This document shows positions 1 to 7,173 of a stretch of DNA of 12,707 bases, piece by piece. The notes below the pieces were generated by a model. That model made no database searches, had not been told where the DNA came from, and saw only the letters and a program-made list of their open reading frames with translations. The translations under genes and the position numbers were made by a program. The stretch spans positions 1,078-13,784 of the forward strand of contig JALLPB010001720.1 of assembly GCA_036939975.1 (NCBI GenBank), read 5' to 3'. Source of the stretch: Cyclostephanos tholiformis. Taxonomy: Eukaryota; Bacillariophyta; Thalassiosirophyceae; Thalassiosirales; Thalassiosiraceae. How positions within the stretch are numbered: the stretch's first letter is position 1; each line of letters opens with the position of its first letter.

Positions 1-290
1 CCCCGATAAAAAGGAAAACCTCCGACCTTATACCCCTATGCCATCCTCTCCCGCTAGACGTCGTGAACGTCGACATACGACTTGTGAACAACGTCGCGAT
101 TATCGAATGCGAATGCAGGGTCACTCACACCACGGGGGTCGAGATGGAGGCATTGACGGGCGCGTCGGTGGCGGCGCTTACCATATACGACATGGTCAAG
201 GCGGTGAGCCACGACGTGGAGATAGGTAGGACGTATCTGATAAGTAAGAGCGGGGGGAAGTCGGATTTTGTCCGTAACAGTAAAAAATGA
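1..290 (+). CDS. moaC: MoaC (cyclic pyranopterin monophosphate synthase), C-terminal part, 5' truncated by window edge
   Basis: This enzyme makes cyclic pyranopterin monophosphate from the MoaA product, an early step of molybdenum cofactor synthesis (plant name CNX3). The frame is already open at base 3 and runs to a TGA at 288-290, so the start lies outside the window. In order it shows SDLIPLCHP (the His matches E. coli H77), [20 protein letters not shown] (the E-M-E pair, then the Asp matching D128), the Lys of DMVKA matching K131, and the KSGGKSD terminal motif. Every active-site residue expected in this part is present and there is no frameshift. About 95 codons are visible out of roughly 160 for a bacterial MoaC, so the front third is missing. 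A GTG at 63 is internal and is not the start. The gene is convergent with the sulfotransferase-like gene. Eukaryotic MoaC is often mitochondrial, but the targeting end is not visible here. Confidence 0.95.
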   Translation, partial: PIKRKTSDLIPLCHPLPLDVVNVDIRLVNNVAIIECECRVTHTTGVEMEALTGASVAALTIYDMVKAVSHDVEIGRTYLISKSGGKSDFVRNSKK

Positions 291-826
291 AGTTAATATC
301 AATGTGCACATCTGATCTACGTTGAACCTACTAATAGATGTTTTCAAACCAACCTACTAACGATTGAGCCGATTAAGCTAATTAGCAATTCGAAAGCAAA
401 ATCGAAGCTGTAGGAATCCATCTATCCAATATCCGCAGCCGAAGCGGTAGACACGCTCCTTATAAGAGGCTAAGATTTTTCATACGACCTCTCCGAGCTC
501 GTGTGTTGGTGATGCACCTCCTCGCATGTGGCCACCCTGTCGCGTTTGCCGACGATATGAACTAGATACTTTAAGCGACGTTCAAATTAGGGAGGATAAC
601 TTCGAATGTCCCCTCCAACGACCCCACACACCGTCGCCTATTCGTTATCGTGGCAACATCCACAACGAGGAGATCATGCTTCTCCATCCCGGATCCTCAC
701 CTTCACATCCTCCTCGATCACCATTTCATGGAGCTAAGTCACCACGATTTTGATATCACGGAATTGAGATCTTGACAGGATCAAAGGTCGACGGAGGTTA
801 CCTTTCCGCCTACCATAAATATTATT
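291..826. other. Intergenic region between convergent genes
   Basis: This stretch holds the two 3' flanks of moaC and the sulfotransferase-like gene. It is more AT-rich next to moaC. A 75-codon open frame on the plus strand at 526-753 shows no recognisable domain and no coding-type conservation pattern, so it is not called. A patch near 440-480 superficially resembles a tRNA D-arm, but it has no anticodon stem or T-arm. I see no repeat or mobile element. Confidence 0.6.
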
Positions 827-2685
827 TCACAGGCTGCATTTTTGCTCCGGCAGGGCATCCTCGACCTCCGGCGGCCATATCCCGCCAAGTTTTCTCATGT
901 GTTCCAACAACACGCCAATGTTATCCCCCCCGAGCACGCTCACGTGATCCTTGTTGCTTTCGACCCACCCGTCGAAGCAATCGTTGCACTCCTCCAATGC
1001 ATGATCCCATCCGAGGAAATTCGCCAGGTGGGCCGTTATTCGCCGTCGAGCGTCGTCCCTCGCCGTCTCGTCCCCTCCGTAATACGACGACATAAGCCGT
1101 TCCACGCACACCAGTGTCCACGTCCTCCTCCGTCGTCCACCGGGTGCGAGCGTATCGTTGGCGTGGGCGTCGAGGAAACGTCGTATGAGGAGCATGAAGC
1201 CACGTAATACGTTCGAGTGCTGTTCCGCGTTGCCGTCGTGGTCGGCGTGGGACGCGATCGTCTCGATGTAGGGACGATGGAGGACCACGAATCGTATGTC
1301 CGCGTATGGCTGTTTTCCTCGGCATATAAATCGAAAAAAAAGGTAACGAAAATATGGGTAATCGGTGGTTCGGGGGTATATGACGACAAGAATACACTTC
1401 AGAACCAAATAATGACCCATTGCTCGGGCGTTCATATTTCATTTTTTTCGCCGACAGGGAGACCGAAATACGCATACACGAAAAAAAAGGTAGCGAACCG
1501 ACATCTCACCGAATACGCCTCGTAGAACACGTCCAAATTCATCGGATGATTCAACGCGGTCTCGCTCATGGCGATCTGTTCCATCGTGCTCTGGTACCAC
1601 CATTTCTGTCGATGTATCCTGTACGTCCTAGCGTCATTCGACTCGCCGCTCGGGAAGCTAAGGTCCTCGAGTATCACGTGACGCGCTCCATCGTTGGGGC
1701 ACAATTGTCTCATAGTATGCCGTACCATGCCCGGATGGTCCATCGATCGGGTATTGCGATTGAACCCGAAGAGCGCCGATCGCAATCGCCTGTCGGCGTA
1801 TGTCACCTCGAACTTCCGCCCCTTCCCCCCCCCTCCATCCTCGATACGATCATCGACCACGTGCGATGCCAGCGACCTTAATATCGGCGTCACGCCGTGG
1901 TGGACGGATCCCTCCACCCCCAGTACGTACACGATTTGACACCTCTCGCGATCGCTCGCCCGTGATGACGACTCGGTAGTATCGTATGCCGCACCGTCGG
2001 CGTCGGCCCCGAACGACGACCCGGCGATGACGTTGCCGCCGTATCGATTTGTCGAGGTCGACGACGACGCGATCGCGATAATGGCGATGCATAGCGATGA
2101 TGCGATAAGTTTATAGTATCGACGTCGACTCCACGATTCGATGCACGATGGACGCGAGCGCAACGACGTCACGTGGTGGTTCAGAAGGAACGACGTCGTC
2201 CGATTCGACCAGCTCTCACCCCATATTGCCAACGACCCCATCGTAGTCTTAGTAGTAGTAGTATTGGGAGGAGGAGGAGTGTTGTTGGGAGTGGGAGGGG
2301 TAGAAGTGGTCGCTCGAGTCGTAATCGTCGCAGTCGTAATCGCCTCGCCTCCCCCTCCGCCCGCCACCGCCTTCCCCCCCAGGACGTACCTCGTGCCGGA
2401 TCTTGTCTGCACGATCGATCCGACGGACGGGCGTGATCTCCTCGAATGGTTCACAATGCGGGACGTCGTCACCGGGGCGCCGTCGGGGAATAATCGCGAT
2501 CCGCCGACATAACCCGAGATCGTGCCGTCGATCTCGTCGTACGTCCAATGTCGGATGGTGGGTAGGATGAAACCGCCGACGCTCCCCTCCACGATGCCAT
2601 CCTTCCTCTTGGTTGTTCCCCCCCCCCCTCCCGTTCCCGACGACGCGTCGTGGGTCGGTCGATTGGCGGGGTGTTGTTGAGGCAT
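827..2685 (-). CDS. Putative type II membrane sulfotransferase-like P-loop protein (two exons)
   Basis: Exon 1 runs from 2685 down to 1510 and exon 2 from 1309 to 827, giving 552 residues. I chose the ATG at 2685 (protein starting MPQQHP) because it has A at -3. An in-frame ATG at 2727 would add 14 residues and has T at -3. Numbering from 2727, there is a Gly/Thr/Pro-rich N-terminus, a compact segment near 60-118, and one hydrophobic anchor at about 205-221 after RRRYYK. A P-loop-like YVLGVEGSVHHG follows at about 267-278, then FVVLHRPYIETIASH at about 413-427, and an SNVLRGFMLLIRRFL helix. The last two blocks resemble the 5'- and 3'-phosphosulfate-binding motifs of PAPS-dependent sulfotransferases, with the Arg-Pro-x6-Ser pattern. 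A Golgi lumenal enzyme with a cytosolic N-terminus would fit. The family call is inference: the loop GVEGSxHHG is not the classical one, so another P-loop transferase is possible. Protein-coding status is strong because the splice joins a conserved-looking block in frame. Confidence 0.8.
1310..1509 (-). other. Spliceosomal intron, 200 bp, phase 0, in the sulfotransferase-like gene
   Basis: On the minus strand the donor reads TCG|GTGAGATG and the acceptor GAAAACAG|CCA. Both sides are phase 0 and the length is not a multiple of three. Removing it joins FYEAYS to PYADIRFVVLHRP, two frames that are each open only on their own side. The intron contains runs of T and two near-identical 17-bp blocks, one near each end. 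The boundaries were chosen by frame and consensus, not by transcript evidence. Confidence 0.85.
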
Positions 2686-2727
2686 TATCGTTGTTAATAT
2701 TTTTCTGCATGTGCACCAAGAAAACAT

Positions 2728-3490
2728 TCAATCAAGGCGGGGGGGGGCGGAAGCGAAAATTGTTGTGCACACCTTAAGTAGATAGAGTAGAGGGATTCGT
2801 ATTATTTTTTTAATTGCGGGAACTGCGGATCATGAATTCGGAACACACTGCGTACGTATCTACTTACTACGACGTATGGTAATCCTCCTCACAAAGAGGT
2901 TGAGGGAATTAAGGGGGCTTGCCCTCATTTTAGCCCGTCTCCGTCTCCTCCTCCTCCGCGAGGTTCTAAATATTTTGGCCATCTCCTCCTCCTCCGTGAG
3001 GTCCGTATCGTATGCAAGAAAGTGTAATGTTGCACTGATTCTGTATCAGTGGTGAACATTATTGTTCCAAATGTGATGTCCNNNNAATGTTGCACTGATT
3101 CTGTATCAGTGGTGAACATTATTGTTCCAAATGTGATGTCCTTCATAACTGATGGCGTTGATGGCAATTATGCCATTGGTAGTGATGGGGACAATCAAGA
3201 ACAAGGAACGGGTTGGAGAAACAAAAACTTAAGGATCCAAAAAAAAATAAAAATAAATAGCATGAAAACATTCTTCACATAAACGAAGCAAAGCAGCACC
3301 AGGCTACCAGGACCTCAATTTTGGTATTCTTTCCAGTGTCTCAACAGATGATGTCAAGTAAGTCGTTCATTGAAACTAAACTGTCAATAATTTGCATAGT
3401 CAATGACGTGAAATTTTTCTCAACACACTGTGACTATATATCATTATTTTATGGTTTGAGAGTATGACAATAACCAGGTCGCGATGCTGA
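2728..3490. other. Intergenic region with assembly gap; no gene seen
   Basis: This region lies between the start of the sulfotransferase-like gene and the end of the ankyrin gene. It holds a G-run near 2739-2747, two 21-bp CTCCTC-rich direct repeats at 2944-2964 and 2982-3002 (one mismatch), the 4-N gap at 3082-3085, and an AT-rich tail. Open frames crossing the gap exist only because of the duplicated flanks and are not called. The region is visibly more AT-rich than the genes on either side. It could hide an old transposon remnant, but no transposase or reverse transcriptase motif is readable. Confidence 0.6.
3026..3141. repeat. 56-bp exact direct duplication on both sides of a 4-N gap
   Basis: Bases 3026-3081 and 3086-3141 are identical over 56 bp, with NNNN between them at 3082-3085. 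Two identical contig ends on either side of a token-size gap are the usual sign of overlapping contig ends that the scaffolder failed to merge. The true sequence probably has one copy, with the first copy leading directly into TTCATAACTG at 3142. A real tandem repeat collapsed by the assembler is the alternative. Confidence 0.9.
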
Positions 3491-4996
3491 TCAGCCCCTC
3501 GCGCGACGGCGGCGACATGGCAGACAGACTAATTGAAGATTCGACATCGATCGGAAGAGAGCGGCGGAGTGCGTGCCACAGGAGTCGCAACGCCGTCCCA
3601 TCATGGTCGTGATTTTACGTTCACCAGCGATCGAGACGTTGCCAGTGCCTAATATGACAGTGGCGGCGGCGAGAGACGACGAACGATCATCCGAAGATGA
3701 CATCGCCTCCCTTTTTTCAGCGAGACATGTTGTTCGTGCGATCGTTTCAGTCGTTCGTTGATCGGACGCGACCCCATCCCCATCGATAATGCCATCGTCG
3801 ACAACATTCGCTCGAACGTGATCGACGGCCGACGTTGTCCCCCCATCGATGCATGTCGACGTCGTTGTAACCACACCGGCCTTTCCGCGTTGGAGAGAAA
3901 TCTCGATCGACGATGCGAGCGCCGTACGAAAGGCACCTTCCCAAACCGCCGAGCGACAACACCTGCCATCGCCGTGACACGCCGTGTCCACGCTGTCGCG
4001 ATCGTCGTCGTCGTCGAGACGGACGTTCCGAGAATCGCCGTCCAAAAATTCATCGGGCGTCGTCCTTGCCCCCGTTGTCGTGGATGCGACATCGAGCAAC
4101 ACGCCACCATCGGCGGCTGCCTCGAGCAAACGATGACACGTCGACCAATCGGCGGCATATCCGCCGGCGACGGCATCCCATCGTCTCACGGACGCCCTTT
4201 CCGCATCGACCTCATCGGGAGACATGGAGGCGTATAGTCGAGCCAAGTCTGGGGGGGTATACCCGCACGCGTCGATCGCGGACAACGCCCCCCCGAGCAG
4301 ACCTCGACCGCGAAGCGTCGACAGTAGCAACTGTACCGCGAGGGGACGGCCCCCGGCGATGGCCTTGTGCAGCGGCGTCCTAAGATCGCCGTAACTCGCG
4401 TCCCTCGCGAGGAGGTCCGCCGTACGACGACTGCCGCGACGATCGCGACGACGAGTCCGATCGGCATCGTCATCCTCCGTCGTCGCCGCCCCCCAGGAGA
4501 GCAGCACTCGCATGGAGGAGATCGCTCCCGAAAACGAGGCGCGATGGAGCGGCGTGGCGCCGCAGCTCCCGCCCTCGACTCTACCGCCGCCGGCGACGTC
4601 GACGATGTCATCGTTGGGGGACATCGTCGCCGATTCCACGAGGCCGGTGTCGACGTCCCGCCCTCCCTCGTTGAGGAGGAGGTACACGGCGTCCGCGTGG
4701 CCGTGCTGCGCCGCGAGGTGGAGCGGGGTGATCCCACCGTCGCTCGGGTGATGATCGGACGACGACGATGACGACGACGACGACGACGACGACGACGATG
4801 GAGGAAACGGGCCGATCCTCGAATACGACGACGACTTCGACGATCTCGTGGATGACGACGAATTGCGCAAGCGACGAGATAGGGAGACGACGTCGCCGTA
4901 TTCCGCGGAGGTGGCGGATGAGAGGGAAAACGGCATGCGCTTGCAGGGACAGTGGTCGTATCTGGACGTGGCGGAGGAGGTGGAGGAGTATGCCAT
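3491..4996 (-). CDS. Ankyrin-repeat protein with C-terminal GATA-like zinc knuckle
   Basis: This is a single-exon frame of 501 residues. The N-terminus is Ser-rich (1-80), ending in a 14-Ser run encoded by a (GAC)n/(TCG)n microsatellite. Ankyrin repeats follow: GGITPLHLAAQHGHADAVYL near 87-106, CGATPLHRASFSG near 145-157, and LRTPLHKAIAGGRPLAVQLL near 205-224, plus a partial GYTPPDLARLYAS near 245-257. A low-complexity acidic and Thr/Ser-rich linker runs to about 460. The end holds C470-x2-C473-x17-C491-x2-C494 followed by RRRRARG. That spacing, with Gly-Thr after the second Cys and Leu-Phe-Arg in the middle, matches a GATA-type finger, although the usual Trp and the NAC after the third Cys are absent. 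Ankyrin repeats suggest protein binding, and the finger plus basic tail suggest DNA binding or nuclear location. No partner or target can be named. The gene is head-to-head with the next gene, 144 bp apart. Confidence 0.82.
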   Translation of the reverse strand: MAYSSTSSATSRYDHCPCKRMPFSLSSATSAEYGDVVSLSRRLRNSSSSTRSSKSSSYSRIGPFPPSSSSSSSSSSSSSSDHHPSDGGITPLHLAAQHGHADAVYLLLNEGGRDVDTGLVESATMSPNDDIVDVAGGGRVEGGSCGATPLHRASFSGAISSMRVLLSWGAATTEDDDADRTRRRDRRGSRRTADLLARDASYGDLRTPLHKAIAGGRPLAVQLLLSTLRGRGLLGGALSAIDACGYTPPDLARLYASMSPDEVDAERASVRRWDAVAGGYAADWSTCHRLLEAAADGGVLLDVASTTTGARTTPDEFLDGDSRNVRLDDDDDRDSVDTACHGDGRCCRSAVWEGAFRTALASSIEISLQRGKAGVVTTTSTCIDGGTTSAVDHVRANVVDDGIIDGDGVASDQRTTETIARTTCLAEKREAMSSSDDRSSSLAAATVILGTGNVSIAGERKITTMMGRRCDSCGTHSAALFRSMSNLQLVCLPCRRRRARG

Positions 4997-5140
4997 GGTC
5001 GGGGAGCGGGGAGTCGAGGGTCTGGGTGTCTGATATTTTTGGGAATATTATTTTAACCTACCTACTCTACACCCACAAACAATCTTACGCAAAGAATAAA
5101 AACTACCTATGATTTTTTACTATTATTAATTTGCACCCCT
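4997..5140. promoter_or_regulatory. Compact bidirectional intergenic promoter region
   Basis: The ankyrin gene (minus) and the signal-peptide protein gene (plus) start 144 bp apart, so their promoters must lie in this stretch or overlap the genes. The right part is strongly AT-rich (for example near 5040-5060 and 5095-5130), in contrast with the GC-rich coding DNA on both sides. I cannot identify a specific core element. Confidence 0.5.
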
Positions 5141-6700
5141 ATGCCGATGATATCCAAGGCCAAACTCAAAGTAATATTATTCGCCCTGCTGTCATGGCAC
5201 CACGCCTCCACGATCAAAGCGTCATCGCTCCATCATCGTCCCCTCTCCCCCCTCCTCCTCCTAATCGCAACGACCCCCCATAATTTGGCACACGCCACTG
5301 CTAGCGACGACGAGGGTAAATGCGAATCATGTACGTGGACGTCTCCGGAGGAGGAGGAGGACGAGAGGCGACGGCGACGACGACTACGACGACTACGACG
5401 ACGGAAACGACGTCGCGATCGTCGTGGAATCGGTCCGAATAGTAGAAGACTCCCCCCCCCGGCGTCGTCGTCGTCGTCGTCGTCGTCGTCATGCCGCTCG
5501 GTCGTCGTCCGGACCGATGGAAGACCGCCATCGTCGACGAATGGGGACTACGCGCGGGAGTTGGGGTGGTGCATATCGCTTCGCGAGCGTTGGATCGACG
5601 TACTGTCGTCGGGACGATACGACGATCACCATCGCAACCGCCATCATCGACATCGATATGACGACGACGAGAATCATCCCATGAAGAGCATCAACAACGA
5701 CAACGATAACGACAACAATTATTACGACGGGGCGGATTCGATGGTACGACCGATGAGTCGGGAGGAACGGAGTTATTATCGCGAGGCTGAAATCCTCGCC
5801 GATAGGCTGCTCGGGTTCGACGACGGCGGTGACGATGACGACATCGCGTGGTGCGAGGGGAACGGTATCGCCGACGATTCGCCACCCCGTGGCGAATCGC
5901 GCCCGATGTCGAAATCGATACCTATCGTCTCGTCGGTCGCGCTGGCAATGATCGTGGGCGTGATGTGGACCGCAATGTCATCGTCGGACGTCGTCCGTCG
6001 TACCGTCACGTCGATCTCGTCGTCCATAACTCCCCACCTTCTCCCCTCGATCGAATCCCTATCGTCGATGACGATCGCCGTGCGCGGATATGCCCTCCAG
6101 GCGCAGGCGATATTGCATTCGGCGCCGTACCTACTCCGTCATGTGAATCGTCTCAGGCCGCCGCCGTTGTTGCCGCTATTGCTGAGGATATTGCGCAAAT
6201 GCATCATCCTCGAGGCGTGGCGTCACATATGGATAACAACATACAAGCTCACGCGATACGTACGACGATCGATGACGTTGCATAATGCCAGGGCGGCGTA
6301 TCATCGCATATTCCCCCCGTGGATACGCAGGGGCGTCAAGAGCATGTTCCAGAGCCTCGTGCAGGCGCACGTGGCCGGGGCGGTGGGGGACATGATGGGA
6401 TCGGCATCCTTCGAGGGCGTGATATTATGGTCGTCGTCGTCGTCGTCGTCGTCGACGGGCGGCGATGACGGCGGGGGAAGTGGCCTCGAATATTACGCCG
6501 TCGACGCCGCCCACGGCGACGATGGGATCGACTTCGTTTCCTCCTCCATCTCGGACTCCTCCGGCGAGGGGGGCGTACAAAATGCCATCCAAGAGGCGCT
6601 ATCCGAATTCGCGGATTCGTCCGCGGGCGAGGCAGTTGAATCATTGGCCGAAGCGGGAGTGATAGATGCTTTGATCGTCGAGGTGGGAGAGATGTCATAG
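5141..6700 (+). CDS. Uncharacterised secretory-pathway or membrane protein with low-complexity tracts
   Basis: I do not recognise this 519-residue protein. The N-terminus MPMISKAKLKVILFALLSW looks like a signal peptide or signal anchor (basic residues, then a hydrophobic core, up to about residue 26). A second hydrophobic run lies near 36-43. Then come an acidic EEEEDE patch (70-75) joined to a very basic run of about 20 mostly Arg residues (76-95), a Ser run (109-117), His/Asp/Asn-rich stretches, and a conserved-looking block REAEILADRLLGFDDG (214-229). One clear membrane segment spans about 259-279. After it lie a hydrophobic or amphipathic stretch near 335-365 and an acidic C-terminus that ends with helices rich in Ala and Glu (480-519). 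The Arg and Ser tracts are encoded by CGA and TCG repeats, so their lengths may vary between alleles. Coding status rests on the long frame, the signal peptide and the ordered composition. Hidden introns cannot be excluded. Confidence 0.65.
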   Translation: MPMISKAKLKVILFALLSWHHASTIKASSLHHRPLSPLLLLIATTPHNLAHATASDDEGKCESCTWTSPEEEEDERRRRRRLRRLRRRKRRRDRRGIGPNSRRLPPPASSSSSSSSSCRSVVVRTDGRPPSSTNGDYARELGWCISLRERWIDVLSSGRYDDHHRNRHHRHRYDDDENHPMKSINNDNDNDNNYYDGADSMVRPMSREERSYYREAEILADRLLGFDDGGDDDDIAWCEGNGIADDSPPRGESRPMSKSIPIVSSVALAMIVGVMWTAMSSSDVVRRTVTSISSSITPHLLPSIESLSSMTIAVRGYALQAQAILHSAPYLLRHVNRLRPPPLLPLLLRILRKCIILEAWRHIWITTYKLTRYVRRSMTLHNARAAYHRIFPPWIRRGVKSMFQSLVQAHVAGAVGDMMGSASFEGVILWSSSSSSSSTGGDDGGGSGLEYYAVDAAHGDDGIDFVSSSISDSSGEGGVQNAIQEALSEFADSSAGEAVESLAEAGVIDALIVEVGEMS

Positions 6701-7173
6701 GAAGGTACCACGACGCACCCGTCACGATACACATGACTGAACTTCAGTGGCGGAACTACATCGGAGCGTTATCTTACTCCTAATTATTGGAAGTGCTTGA
6801 GTTGCACCTGGCACGTGTCGATACTTCTCTTAACAGTATCGCTCTCCTTGATAATTGGTGTCGAATTCATAGCCAGCATCCTGTTGAGTAAGTTGCATAG
6901 ATTCTTCGCACATAGCCTCGCATTCGTCTACACCAGATACTTCACCTTTGTTAAGATGCTTGTCGTCGCTCGGTTAATATATTTTTCCCTTCTCTGCCTT
7001 TCGGTATGTCAACCTCATCAGATCTCCACTCATCGCTTGGCATTCTTTGGGGTGCTACATAGCCAGCCTAACCAAAGATCGCGCATGTACGCTGTAGGCA
7101 GCGCGATGTGGGCACCCTTGTCCCAAACTTATGGATAATATCCTGCCGATTGCGACGAAAATCATATTGTTCC
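6701..7173. other. Intergenic region between convergent genes
   Basis: This region separates the 3' ends of the signal-peptide protein gene and the Med21-like gene. Composition drops to roughly balanced GC. A hydrophobic open frame on the plus strand (6797-7138) begins at a TTG and has no recognisable domain. A short minus-strand frame at 6830-6973 has protein-like composition with three Cys but no start codon. Neither is called as a gene. Confidence 0.5.

Noticed and set aside
440..520. tRNA-like patch (GCCGAAGCGGTAGACACGCT)
   Set aside because: It resembles a leucine or serine tRNA D-arm, but no 5-bp anticodon stem with a 7-base loop and no T-arm (GGTTCGAATCC type) follow at the right distance.
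526..753. Plus-strand 75-codon open frame
   Set aside because: No recognisable domain, Pro/His/Arg-rich composition as expected from chance in this DNA, and an isolated position between two gene ends.
772..2512. Several plus-strand frames of 80-150 codons opposite the sulfotransferase-like gene
   Set aside because: They are antisense shadows of the two exons. GC-rich coding DNA of this type keeps other frames open by chance.
2925..3282. Open frames that cross the N gap on both strands
   Set aside because: They depend on the duplicated 56-bp flank and on unknown bases. Collapsing the duplication removes them.
3573..4771. Overlapping plus-strand frames opposite the ankyrin gene, including a 159-codon one
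   Set aside because: The minus-strand frame has clear ankyrin and zinc-knuckle motifs, while these are Arg/Thr/Ser-rich shadows with no domain.
6336..6734. Minus-strand 132-codon Arg/Pro-rich frame
   Set aside because: It is the antisense of the 3' end of the signal-peptide protein gene, and its poly-Thr and poly-Arg runs come from the GTC repeat.
6797..7138. Hydrophobic 113-codon plus-strand frame that looks like a membrane protein
   Set aside because: It begins at TTG rather than ATG, has no conserved motif, and lies in AT-richer intergenic DNA where Leu/Ile/Phe codons are common by chance.
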